Positions 1 to 10,560 of a DNA stretch of 64,000 nt are shown in pieces. How positions within the stretch are numbered: the stretch's first letter is position 1; each line of letters opens with the position of its first letter. Made by a program: the position numbers and the translations under genes. The DNA is from Nymphaea colorata (taxonomy: Eukaryota > Streptophyta > Magnoliopsida > Nymphaeales > Nymphaeaceae): NCBI RefSeq assembly GCF_008831285.2, contig NC_045151.1, forward strand, positions 8,571,682 to 8,635,681. Reading direction: 5' to 3'. The notes under the pieces are model-generated. The model did no database searches. It was given only the letters and a program-made list of their open reading frames with translations, and was not told where the DNA came from.

Positions 1-2113
1 CCTCTTTAACTAAACCATGTATGATGGTGTTGTAAGTCAAAATATCAGGCCTGCAATCCTTCTCTGACATTTCAACAATCATATTTAACGCCAAATCCAC
101 TCTGCCATTTTTGCAAAGGCAATCAAGGAGTGTGTTATATGTTATCACGTTTGGAATACAACCATGAGTCTCCATTGTTCTAAACAGCTCCATAGCCTTA
201 TCAACTTCACCCTCTCTGCTTAGACCTGCCAACAATGTGTTGAAGGTCACTGTAGTGGGGGAAAGATTCATACTCTTCAATTGATCAAACATTTTCCATG
301 CTTCATCTGACCTGTTGGACTTGTAAAGCACATCAATCAAGAAATTTACAGTAATAACATCTGGGTAGCATTCATTTTTCTTCATTTCTGAAAGAAGTTT
401 CACAGCTTCATCAATTCTCCCAGCCATGCTGTAGCACTTAATCATAATGTTATAGGTTATAGCATCCGGAGAGAGGCCATCATGGCTCAGGTTACGAAAT
501 ATATCATTAGCCACTTCAAGCCTTCCACATTCTGCAAGTGCATGAAGACACACGTTGAATGCGACAATGTTTGGAATAATCCCCTTATTCTTCATATGAA
601 CAAAGAACTCTAATGCTTTATCAGTCTCTCCTGCCTTTCCATGGTGATCAATGAAAAGAACATAAGTGTGTGCAGTAGGTTTAGGGCCTTCAACATTCAT
701 CTTATCAAAAACTTGTTGAGCAACATCATCTCTATTAGTTGCAAGAAGTCCACCAATCAAAGCATTATAAGTGCGCACATTCGGACAGATTCCTTTTTTC
801 TGCATTGTATACAGATTACTTAATGCTTCATCAACTCTATTAACTTTACATAATGCATTAATCAATATTGTATAAGAAACAACATCTGCGACGTAACCAT
901 CTTCCTCCATAATACTCCACAGTTCCTTCACGGCATCCACATCACCAAAGTCACCAAATTTATCCATCAGTGTAGTATATGTGACTGCATCTGCCTTCTG
1001 ATTGCTCCTCCTCATTTGATAGAACAACTCCTTTGCTTCCTGATATCTGTGTGTACTGCAAAGTGCATCCATCAGAACTGTGTAGGTAACAACATCTGGG
1101 TTGCATCCTTCCCTTTCCATTTTTTTCAAAATCCCATATGCTTCGTGAATTCTCCCAGCTCTTCCAAGCACTCTGATACAGATGGTGTATGTATACACAT
1201 TGGGTTTCAACCCCACAGCTTCCATCTCTTTCAGAAGACCCATTACAGTTTCTATGTCTTTTCGTTTCCCTGAAGCAACCATGAGAGCGGAGTAAGTTTT
1301 CATGCTGGGCCTAACCGTTTCAGAGATCATTCGCCCGTAAATTTTCATAGCTTCCTGAAGACACCCGGACTGAAGCAACATATGTATCAAACCATTATAA
1401 GAAAAATCATTTAGGACAAACCCGGCTTCACTCATCAAATCAAGAGCCAAAGGTGCTTCTTTAATTCCTCCGAACATGCCAACACCCTTGAAAAGGGTAA
1501 TGTAGGTTGTCAAGTCTCTCTTAATTACCTGCTTTTGCATAAAATCGAAAACCACTGCCATTTCTTTTGTCCTTCCATTAGCCCTCAGTACCTCGAGCAT
1601 GAAATTACATGTCTCAGTAGTGTGAACGATTCTTGGTTGCTGCGCCAACGATTTAAATAATGATAAGGCATGACTTGGGTCATCGAAGGATCTCAAAATC
1701 TCGATGACCTGGATGGGGCTCAACCCATCTTTCACCATCTTCTTAACTTGAAAGCCGCCATTACTGCAATTCAAACCAACCCCACAAAGACCAACATAGT
1801 TTTTCCTCTTTTTCAATAATTTAGGATTCCTGCTTGGCAAGACACTAAGCTTTGCATCATTAACAGCTCTCCTAATCCGAACCTCCGAATTACCGCAAGC
1901 CGACGCAACCATACACAGACTCAAATAGCTTTTCTTCCTCTTTTTCAATTTTCCGGTATCCCCAGATGGCGGAAAAGTAAAATTGCCATCCGGGAAATAA
2001 ATACTCCAGCTCGTAAGCCTTCTGGAGCCATGAATTCTCACTCTAACAAGCCCTTTACCCTGCCCATAGTGAGACGGACAAGCGGCGGAGCAACCCCAAG
2101 AAGGGAGCTCCAT
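1..2113 (-). CDS. PGR3: PGR3-like chloroplast pentatricopeptide-repeat protein, 3' end off window
   Basis: Reading the minus strand from the ATG at 2113-2111 gives an uninterrupted frame of about 704 codons to the window edge, so the C-terminal part (stop codon) is missing. The first ~110 residues are basic and rich in Ser, Arg and Lys, as expected of a chloroplast transit peptide. From about residue 165 (HTTETCNFMLEVLR) onward there are back-to-back 35-residue PPR units, about 15 in view, with hallmarks such as PNVYTYTICIRVLGRAG and PDVVTYTVLMDALC. Order and wording of the repeats match Arabidopsis PROTON GRADIENT REGULATION 3 (1112 residues). In that family the protein stabilises and activates plastid mRNAs (petL operon, ndh genes) needed for cytochrome b6f and the NDH complex. 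No intron is seen here. Orthology is inferred from remembered family sequence; the PPR assignment is direct. Confidence 0.9.
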   Translation of the reverse strand, partial: MELPSWGCSAACPSHYGQGKGLVRVRIHGSRRLTSWSIYFPDGNFTFPPSGDTGKLKKRKKSYLSLCMVASACGNSEVRIRRAVNDAKLSVLPSRNPKLLKKRKNYVGLCGVGLNCSNGGFQVKKMVKDGLSPIQVIEILRSFDDPSHALSLFKSLAQQPRIVHTTETCNFMLEVLRANGRTKEMAVVFDFMQKQVIKRDLTTYITLFKGVGMFGGIKEAPLALDLMSEAGFVLNDFSYNGLIHMLLQSGCLQEAMKIYGRMISETVRPSMKTYSALMVASGKRKDIETVMGLLKEMEAVGLKPNVYTYTICIRVLGRAGRIHEAYGILKKMEREGCNPDVVTYTVLMDALCSTHRYQEAKELFYQMRRSNQKADAVTYTTLMDKFGDFGDVDAVKELWSIMEEDGYVADVVSYTILINALCKVNRVDEALSNLYTMQKKGICPNVRTYNALIGGLLATNRDDVAQQVFDKMNVEGPKPTAHTYVLFIDHHGKAGETDKALEFFVHMKNKGIIPNIVAFNVCLHALAECGRLEVANDIFRNLSHDGLSPDAITYNIMIKCYSMAGRIDEAVKLLSEMKKNECYPDVITVNFLIDVLYKSNRSDEAWKMFDQLKSMNLSPTTVTFNTLLAGLSREGEVDKAMELFRTMETHGCIPNVITYNTLLDCLCKNGRVDLALNMIVEMSEKDCRPDILTYNTIIHGLVKE

Positions 2114-2181
2114 AAGAACCAAAGTCGAGAGTGGTTTCCTTAATCACGGATAGAACGTACAAAGGTGAGACACCACAAAAA

Positions 2182-2235
2182 GAGTGAGCAATAGATGCGT
2201 AAAACGAAGAGTGAGCAATAGATGCGTAAAACGAA
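2182..2235. repeat. 27-bp tandem duplication
   Basis: Two perfect adjacent copies (2182-2208 and 2209-2235) of a 27-bp unit beginning gagtgagcaatagatgcg. It lies 69-122 bp upstream of the PGR3-like start codon, so probably in its 5' UTR or proximal promoter. Confidence 0.9.
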
Positions 2236-2460
2236 GGAATGAGTGAATCAGAAAGGCGGTGGTATTGCTTACCTTCTGGTGCTGCCTCGCTCCTGTGATG
2301 AAAGATCGAATAGAGGGTGACCTTCGCGTGTGGCTTCAAATGAAGGCCCAGCACAACCGTCAGGAGTAGCAACCAACCACAAAGACGATAATATCTCGCA
2401 CTTGGGTGGCGGGCCAAATGATCCCGGTTCGGCTGAATAAACGAATCGGCTCGGCTCATC

Positions 2461-2482
2461 TCGTCTCGTCTCGTCTCGTCTC
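2461..2482. repeat. (TCGTC)n microsatellite
   Basis: Four perfect TCGTC units plus two bases. On the transcribed strand of the neighbouring PPR gene it reads GACGA repeats. Confidence 0.9.
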
Positions 2483-2663
2483 AAACGATCAAAGGTATGG
2501 TTCGCTGTTTGGCATTGAGCTAGTTGGTCCCAACGGCAACGAGACCAAGTTGTGTACAGCGCTTCGTGTATATAACGAATGCCGAATGTAGAATCTAGTA
2601 CCAATATTTACTTTAATGCTCATCCGTACCGTTTGTGATTTTTCTCACACTCGTAATGTTGTA

Positions 2664-2935
2664 GATAATGACAGGAAGTGGTATGGGATAATGACACATG
2701 GATTATATAACGCTAAACAAAAGTATGAAATAATGTGTATGAGATAACAAAAGAGACATGAGATACTGACAAATGTATGAGATAACATTAAATAAAGATA
2801 TGAGATAATGTGTATGATATAACAAAAGACGTGTGAGATGACGGTAAACAGATGTATGAGATAATGTGTATGTGATAACAAAAAATGTATGAAATAATGG
2901 CAGATGTATGAGATAAAGTTATGAGTGAGACAAAA
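2664..2935. repeat. Degenerate TGTATGAGATAA minisatellite
   Basis: At least eight imperfect copies of a TGTATGAGATAA-type word, separated by short AC-rich spacers such as acaaaag and atggcag. The reverse-strand frames here (SHTFVIISYIF-like) are only translations of this repeat. Confidence 0.75.
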
Positions 2936-3122
2936 AAAAATGAAAACGTTTTTTTGCTGCTTAAAATGGTATATTGGTTATAACGATATGTATATACGGA
3001 CCGACAAGTTTTACCTTTATTGAATCCCAAAATCTAATTTTTATGGTTTTTTTTGTATTAATCATGGACATTTTTTGTCATTTGAATTGTGCTTGAAAAA
3101 TTCATATACGGCATGACATACA

Positions 3123-3320
3123 GGAGCGGAGCCAGAATTTTCTTCAAGGGCGGGTCAAATGGGGACTGGGTTTTGTGCGTTGGATTTGGGTAGGGTCAAA
3201 CTCAACTCACACTCGAAAAATACATGAAAGCAAAAAAAAAAAAAAAAATCAATTTTTATACCGTTTTTTTTTTTTTCATTTGGTTGGGGTGGGGCCATGC
3301 CCCCCTCATGACATATATAA
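3123..3320. repeat. Old transposon terminus-like repeat (gcggagccagaatttt ... ggggccatgcccccc)
   Basis: The stretch opens with ggagcggagccagaatttt, runs through poly-A and poly-T tracts, and closes with ggggtggggccatgccccc. This wording is typical of anonymous high-copy plant repeats. A similar close, ggggcccatgccctccccc, occurs near 35.27 kb. No coding capacity, so the class is unknown. Confidence 0.4.
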
Positions 3321-4799
3321 CCAGCTTTGAATGGAAACTTGTATAGGAGGAACCTCAATATCCACAATGTGTCTCATCATTATCCTGAATTTCTGGTTTC
3401 TGGATTCTCGGAGCGTGCTGACAGATGCTGGCTCTCGATCTTAATACCAAGATATGGTCTTATGTCTCTTAAGTGCTTGGGTGATAAGTTTAAGTAGTGT
3501 CATTTCTTCCTTAAATGAGCCTAAGAAAGAGTTGTCTTTATGAGATAAACTGGAAAGACTTGTAGAATAGAATAAAGGCAATTGTGTTTACTTAAATTGC
3601 TTGATCTATGGGTGATAATTGAATTTTAAGAATTTCTCCTCAAAATTTTGAAATTCCATTAGTTCAGTGATTTTTGTTCTGAAATTGCACCAACGTAGTC
3701 AATAAATGATGTTGGACGCATTTGCTTTTTCCTCATACATCAACTCATTTATATGAAGAAGTTTTACCTGGTTTTGTTAATTATTTGAGTTAGGACCATC
3801 ATGACCATTGACAATCATCGATTTGACATTACTTGGACTACATAAATTCTCTCATGCAATTTTCAAGGTTGGTTGATGTAACTTTTTTAACTACCAGAAG
3901 CATAAGATGAGTGTAGAACGAAAAAAAAAGAGAAGGCAAAGAGAACTTCTAGGAGAGGAACATGACTGCAGGAAACCTGTACGTGGTACCACAACAGGTT
4001 CAGATGAGGATGAGGAAAGTGAAGAGAGCTGATGTTAATGCAAAGATTTTATCTTCTCAAGCAGTGGCAAAGCCATGTTAACATGGCTGCTGTGGGCAAT
4101 TGCCCACACCAGCTACCAGCCCACATAATTTGCTTTATTTGCACATAGATACTTCCTTAGTTTCCACTTTTTTATATATGAGTACCCCTTAGGGTTTGAA
4201 ATTTAAAGTACCAGTGCCCCTTAACCAGAAATTTTTGTATTTGCTATGGTTCCCAAGGATAGATACAGCCATTAATGCTTTTCCCAAACAAATTTTGCAA
4301 TCATTTAAAAGTGTTTATAGCTTTGCCATTCAATTCTTTTAAATCGGTTGTCTTTGATATTGTGAGAGTACTTGATTTGACTAGCATGGGCAAGAAGAGT
4401 TATTTGTAATTGCATTGTGCACTTATTAGCCATAACCTTAAGAACTATACCACAGCTCAAACTATGAATTTATGGTTCTCATTAGCATGAAAAATGTGTT
4501 TTCCTTCTACATTGAGCTTTTCACTGAATTGATCCAATTAAATTTGTTTTATTTATCCATATGTTGAGGGATGGGAGGATTGCTTACCTTCCAAAGTAGG
4601 TTCCATGATGGTGTTGTTAAACAGTATAACCTGCACAAATTCAACAACTATGTATGTGGTGTTGGAAACCTTCATAAAGATAAAAATGTTATGCTACATT
4701 AAACAAGGAATATCTACAGTATGAAGAATGAGAGGCAAACGATCAACTAGTCATGTCATGGCTCTTCAACTCAATGGAAAACCATATGAAGGGTTTTAG
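3321..4799. other. AT-rich spacer, no gene seen
   Basis: No supported gene. Around 4064-4130 there is a fragment reading cagtggcaaagccatg ... gctgctgtgggcaattgcccacacc; related wording recurs at 56.85 kb (catggcggaaccacg ... gtgtgggcagtggttcaca). Both look like ends of an old dispersed repeat. Confidence 0.4.
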
Positions 4800-5235
4800 A
4801 ATTCTTAAATAAGTAGAGGAAGTATGAGTGTCACTGGCTCACTTTGTTCGGACCGTGCGGCTCGGCGATAGCTCCTTTCCGTAAGCCTAAAGGGGCTCAA
4901 AAGTGAGCGGAAGACTTGAGAATAGCGAGGACATGTGGAAATCAAAGATTGCAAGGAAAATGGAGGGATGCTCTTGCAATGGGCATAGATTGCATTGATC
5001 ATAGAAGCGATGTAAGCAAAGAGATTTGGAAATAAATCTTAACTTTACTTACATAGGATGATTAAAACTTTTTACATGATTCAAATGCCGACCATCCCAA
5101 ACACAAAATCCCTAACGTACCCTTGGGACCGGTGGAAGGGTGCTATGTTACAGGTAAACAAAAGCATAAACCAAAGACATTGAAAGCAAAATGGAAAGTT
5201 TGCAAAAACAGATTTAGACGCAAAAGAACAAACTC
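4800..5235 (-). repeat. Probable 3' LTR of decayed chromovirus
   Basis: On the minus strand this follows the chromodomain-like tail at 5.3-5.4 kb and a purine run (AAGGAGGGAG, near 5240) that fits a polypurine tract. The LTR would start TGTTCTTTTGCG and run to near 4.8 kb. The right-hand LTR copy was not found, so both ends are uncertain. A 65-codon frame here has no recognisable product. Confidence 0.4.
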
Positions 5236-5279
5236 CCTCCTTCAAATCATGTGTTGTCCTTGGGGCCAACTGTTGCATG

Positions 5280-8190
5280 GTAGTCCAAGACTTCTTCTAG
5301 ATGTCATTGCTTCAATTGAAAGGCGTACTCCCACGTCGGCTGCTCCTCGCCCGCCTTCACTAAGTACTTCTTCGGCTCCTTAAGATAGTTGATTTTATGC
5401 CAAAAAATATGCTCCATCCGTTGGTCCACCGCTCGCTTTGTTGATGATGGCACTCTCTGTAGAATCGGCTCTCATTGTGGCGTGCTCCTCTCCGAGTCTT
5501 CTCCATAGGAATGAAAATGCTTCAGGTTGCAGACACGGAACACTGGATATACTTTGAAGTATGGTGATAGATTTAACTTGTATGTCAACTTGCCGATCTT
5601 CTTGATTATGGTGAACGGTTCTTCATACTTTTGTATCAGGGCACGGTGTCTCTCACGAAAGATTTCGGTACGGTCTGGGTACAATTTCACAAGGACTTGA
5701 TCTCTGATTTTGAACTCTACAGGACATCGCTTCTTGTCAGGCCCCTTCTTCATCTTCTTGGCCGCCTTATGCAAGAACGCTTTGGGTAGCTCCGTCTGCT
5801 CCTACCAGTCTCTGACAAACTGATATGCAAAGGTTGGCATTCTCTTTTCTTGAGCGGCAAGGGTGTGTGGCGTCAACGGCTGTTGGCCAGTGGCTATCTC
5901 TAACGGACTATGTCCCGAAGATTCGCTCTTCTATAAGTTGTAGCAAAATTGGGCTACATCCAGCAATTTCACCAAATTTTTCCGATTTGTGCTCACAAAG
6001 TGCCTTAAGTATTGCTCTAGTAAGGCATTGATGTGTTCAATCTGGTCGTTTGTACATTGGTGGAAGCTTGTTGAAACAGCAAGTCTGAACCCAACAATCG
6101 AAACACTTCATGCCAGAACTTGACTGTGAAGTGGTCATCGCAATCACTAACATGTTTTTTGGCATGCCCCAATACTTCACTATGTTCTTCATGAACATCT
6201 CCACCATCTTCTCTGTAGGGCACTCCTTTGAGGTTGGGATGAATGTCATATACTTGGAGAATTGATCCACAACCACAAAGATAGGGCTGAGTCTATCTAC
6301 TCTTGGAAGGCTAACAATGAAGTTCAAGGATAGGCTTTCCCATAAATGCTCCGGAATAGGAAGAGGTTCCAGTAAGCTGGCAGTCTTTTGATTCACTCTC
6401 TTGTCCTGTTGATAGATGAGGCATGTCTTCACATATGTCTCCACATCATCTCGCAAATGTGGCTAGTAGTAGCCACATTTAAGTAGGGCCAGGGTCCGCT
6501 CCTGGCTAGGATGGTCTGCCCACAAAGTATCATGACATTCTTTCAATAGTTCTCATCGAAGATTTCCCCATCTTGGCACGAATATGTGTCCACATCGGGT
6601 GAAAAGGAGTCCATCTCCCAACTAGAATCTCCTAGTCATACTTGTTTCAGCCAGTGCTACTAGGTGCTTGTAGTCTTGCCTATATTAGCCAGCGCTACTA
6701 GATGCTTTGTCGTGGTGTCTTGTTGCATGCCTTCATGAATACGTTCTAGAAGATCACCATCTAATTGTACTTCACCAATGTGGTCGCAAGCTCTGCCTTG
6801 CAACTTAGTGTGTTTGCCACGATATTAGTTCTTCCTGCCCTGTACCCCAACACGAAGTCAAACTCGATTAGGAAATTCTTGCCAACAAGCCTGCTTAGAA
6901 GATAGCTTCTTCTATGTCTAGAAGTAGCTTGTGGCTACATTGTTAGTCTTCACGACGAACTGTGCTCCCAGCAGATAATGTCACCATATGCGAAAGCAGT
7001 GCACGATTGCAATCATTTCTCGTTCGTGCACAGTATAGTGCCTTTCTACTTCCTTCAACTTTTGGCTTTCGTAGGCGATTAGATGACCTTCTTGCATCAA
7101 TACTCCAGCAATAGCAAAGTCAAAAGCATCAGTGTGGACCTTAAAAGGCTTCAAGTGGTCGGGTAACTTAAGCACAGACTCTCTCACACTAGCTCTCTTC
7201 AATCCTTAGAACATTGTCTGTAGATGACTGACATGCTTCTCCATGCTGCTGCTAAAGACCACAATATCGTCGAAATAGACTACCACGAACTTGTCAAGAT
7301 ACGAGTAGAAGGTCTTGTTCATTAATGATGAGAAAATTGCTGGGCATTGGCTAACCCGAATGACATAACTAAGAATTTATAAGCACCATAGCGAGTGACA
7401 CAAGTGGTCTTTAATTCATCCCCTTCTACTATTCTGACTTGCTAGTAGCTTGATCAAATATCCAACTTTGAAAAGATTCGTGCATTGCCCAACTGATCGA
7501 ATAAGTCAACAATGAGTGGTAAAAGTTTTTGTTCTTAATTGTTACCTTATTCAATGCACGGTAGTCCACACATAAACGCTTGGAGCTGTCATGTTTCAGC
7601 TAGAACAATACAGGTGCTCCATAAGGAGACTTGGAGGCCCTGATGATCCCTCCCGCCAGCATTTCATCTAGCTGACGTCGCAATTCCCTCAACTCTATAG
7701 GACCCATTTAGTAAGGCGCCATAGCAGGTGGTTTTGCACCTGGGACCAATTCGATAGCGTGGTCCACTTCACGTCGAGGTGGTAGTCGTCTAGAGAGTTC
7801 CATAAGCATCATTTCTGCGAACTCCTCCAAGACAGGTGCAAGCACCTCTAGGACTAAACCAGGCGAGTCTTCAGACACTTCCCTGATCGCCACCAAGTAT
7901 GTCTCATCTTTGTACTTCAAGCCCTTCTTCAACTGAATAGCGGACAATATCAAACATTTGCTGTTATCTTTTCTGGATGCCATGCTAAAACCATAGAAGG
8001 AGTCTTCTCATAAAAAAAACCAATGGCTCGCAGATGCAGCATCGAGACCATCTTCACCAAACTGAGGAGCTCCATGCCTAGAATTATCTTGAAATCATCC
8101 ATTGGTGCCACCAAAAATTTGGCTTTTCCCCACCAACTCTCAATCTTCACTATTTTCTTCAATTTTGAGTTTCTACCAAAGTTTTCCAAT
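5280..8190 (-). pseudogene. Decayed Ty3/gypsy (chromovirus-type) pol remnant
   Basis: Pieces of pol appear in correct minus-strand order, broken by many stops and frameshifts. Protease tail: 8189-7950 (FLVAPMDDFKIILGME). Protease-RT linker ending PPRREVDHAIELVPGAKPP: 7983-7708. Reverse transcriptase: about 7700-7210 (RLCVDYRALNKVTIKNK, with stops). RNase H: 7202-6981 (VHTDAFDFAIAGVLMQEG). Integrase: about 6456-5830 (LSLNFIVSLPRVDRLSPIFV). Integrase tail: 5774-5472 (VLVKLYPDRTEIFRERH). A chromodomain-like end (KKYLVKAGEEQPTWEYAF) lies at about 5430-5310. Gag and the 5' LTR are missing upstream of 8.2 kb. The wording differs from the 14.6-25.4 kb element, so it is another family. It is a non-functional remnant. 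Confidence 0.85.
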
Positions 8191-8556
8191 CCTAGACTTT
8201 TCAGAATTGAAAAGATTTTTTAAATCTGAAATTTGGAGCTGATTGTCCCATGGAAATGTTCCTACCCAATTTCCTGTCTAATAGTTTGCCAAGCTTTGCA
8301 CTCATTAAAATTGGCTGTTGAGTTGAATTGTTCTATTTCTCAAATGTAAACAAATTTTCATATTTTAGTTTGATAGCCAAAGTCCAATCTGATTTTAGCA
8401 TTTAGTCATTATTTCTCGTGTATTTTAAATATATTTAAGACCCTAGTCTGATGTGTCTCAACATTAACCAATGAGTCAAGCTTGCAAATCATGACTTAAA
8501 CGTATTTGGTTGTGTTTTTTGTTATTTGGAATGTTATCTTATCTCAATGACTTTTT
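8191..8556. other. AT-rich spacer, nothing recognised
   Basis: This is where gag and the 5' LTR of the preceding remnant should be, but neither is visible. Confidence 0.4.
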
Positions 8557-8892
8557 CATGCACATTATTTATAATTTCCAATCTCGTAATACTCCATCTG
8601 ATCCCTAATTTTTCATTTGAATTCATAAAAGAACTTAAATGGTTCATCACATGTCTCAAGACGATAGTCCTTGCATGTGAACTTCGAACCTAACCCAGTT
8701 TCTACATGATTTAGCTTTTAAAATCATGCACATTATTTATAATTTCCAATCTCGTAATACTCCATCTGATCCATAATTTTTCATTTGAATTCATAAAAGA
8801 ACTTAAATGGTTCATCACATGTCTCAAGACGATAGTCCTTGCATGTGAACTTCGAACCTAACCCAGTTTCTACATGATTTAGCTTTTAAAAT
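8557..8892. repeat. 168-bp tandem duplication
   Basis: Two adjacent, nearly identical 168-bp copies (8557-8724 and 8725-8892), each starting catgcacattatttataa; one visible mismatch is ccctaattt versus ccataattt. The first bases of a third unit follow at 8893. Near identity implies a recent duplication. Confidence 0.9.
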
Positions 8893-10349
8893 CATGCATA
8901 TTATAATTAGATATGTGATCTTTTGTTAAGTTTGATATGCATTTATATAGTTTGCATTCACTTTCCATCATGCATTTGATTTCAACCCTTGCACTTAGAA
9001 TTAGGTTCATGTGAGAATCAGGTTAGATTAATCAACTGCATTCATGTGACACTTGGTAAGAACTGAAATTGGATTTCCATCTCAATCTCAGTTGGAAAAT
9101 TTGGATTCTGATTTTAATGACTTTGTATCATGATCTGAAATCTGATGAAAGAATTGGATTTCAATTCAAACTTTTGAAAATTTGGATATCATATCTTAAA
9201 CTTCAGATGATTTCAGACCTTAAAGAATTTGATCCAACTTTATATTTTGGATTTCAGATAAATGTGAATTGGATAAAGAACTGAGATCTTTAAATTTAGA
9301 TTTAAAGGTTGAACTTGGATTCAAACCTAGCCGACCCCTTAGATCCAAAACCTAATTTCAAACCTTCAGATCTAGATAATTGAATTGGATCATAAAGCAT
9401 AAATTTGTATGTTTCCTAAATCAGATCTTAAACTTGGAGCTCGATAATATGGACTTCAAATCATAGATTTTTTTAAGTCCACATCCCAAATCTTTAGAAA
9501 CCTGATCTCAACTATGTCTAGACCTAATTTTGATACATACATGTTAGATCTTTAACTCGTTGCACAGATCGATGATGATACAGATAATAAACTATCACAG
9601 GGTTCCAAATATTCTTTTATTTTATGCACTCCAATTTTTGATGATCCATTTAGATTTTCAAAATTTTATTTTTTCTCCAAATTAGTGCATATTAGTATCT
9701 AGATGATCATCATAATCTAGAATCTGGAAAACTTAGTCTAGTTCTTCATCTGATTACCTCTAGTAAAGTTGCCAGGAATGGAAAGATCTTGTATCAATAG
9801 GTTAGGTCTTATCTTTGACGATTTCTTGCAATAGATATGAAGGCAAATATATTTTTAAACTTTTCCCATATAAACGGTCATATGCAAGATTATGAAATTT
9901 TGCATGTAAACACATTCACTTCTCTTGTGTTTTCTCCCAAAGCCATATAGTGGGGCTCTTAAAATTTCCTATTCAGAGGTAAGAGCTACCCTTGAGTAGA
10001 AAAGGAGCATGAACAAGGTGAACTAAATTCTAGCCTCTTCTTTATCAAACTGGATAGGCATGAGGAATACACACGGCCTACTGACTTCTTGCCTGGCGAC
10101 TGACTAGAACCCACTTGATTAATAGAGTTGGACAACCCATTGGATGAAGGGCACAAAACTACTGCTTCTACTGCTCTTGTTTCTTTAAACATTCCTAAAT
10201 AAAGTGGCTCAACTCTCCATAGAATAAGCAAGTAACCAAAGTTGGCCACTACAACCAGCAACATATAACAAGTAGCTCAAGAATATAAAGGTATGAGCTC
10301 AAAAAGTACCTACAGTCTGGAGTATTGAAGCAAATCTCTCTCCTTTAAA

Positions 10350-10350
<1 letters not shown>
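8893..10350. other. AT-rich spacer with GGATTT-rich degenerate repeat
   Basis: No gene. Between about 9060 and 9500 words like ttggatttc, gatctgaaatctgat and cttagatctaaa recur at irregular spacing. Similar TTGGATT/GATCCAAAT-rich tracts occur at 34.44-34.75 and 49.32-49.62 kb, suggesting one decayed dispersed family. Confidence 0.4.
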
Positions 10351-10380
<30 letters not shown>

Positions 10381-10560
10381 TTTTATTAATCTTTCTTTTT
10401 TTTTAATTTCTCTCTTTCTCACTCACTCACTTCCATTAACCACTCTCTCTCTCTCTCTTTGATTTTTCCTTTTTAAATCTCTCTCCCTCTCTTTCATTAA
10501 TCTCTCTCTTTTAATTCCCTCTTTCTCTCTCTTTTATAAATCTTTCTCTCTCTCAAAGTT
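10351..10560. repeat. CT-rich microsatellite tract
   Basis: Several (TC)n runs, the longest about 15 units near 10353-10382, interrupted by T-rich and AATCTTTC-type stretches. Confidence 0.9.

Larger units (their letters stand above)
2114..2663. promoter_or_regulatory. 5' flank of the PGR3-like gene
   Basis: This stretch lies upstream of the PGR3-like ATG and must hold its 5' UTR and core promoter. It contains a 27-bp tandem duplication and a pentanucleotide microsatellite (listed separately). Short frames of 60-130 codons on both strands look like chance. No convincing TATA box could be fixed by eye. Confidence 0.4.

Noticed and set aside
641-1273. Short plus-strand frames inside the first 1.3 kb
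   Set aside because: They are antisense shadows of the PPR gene.
2055-2459. A 134-codon minus frame overlapping the PGR3-like start
   Set aside because: It is out of frame with the PPR protein and runs through the tandem duplication in the 5' flank.
4805-5002. A 65-codon Arg/Ser-rich minus frame, first suspected to be organelle-derived DNA
   Set aside because: It sits just downstream of a chromovirus integrase tail and purine tract, so an LTR explains it better.
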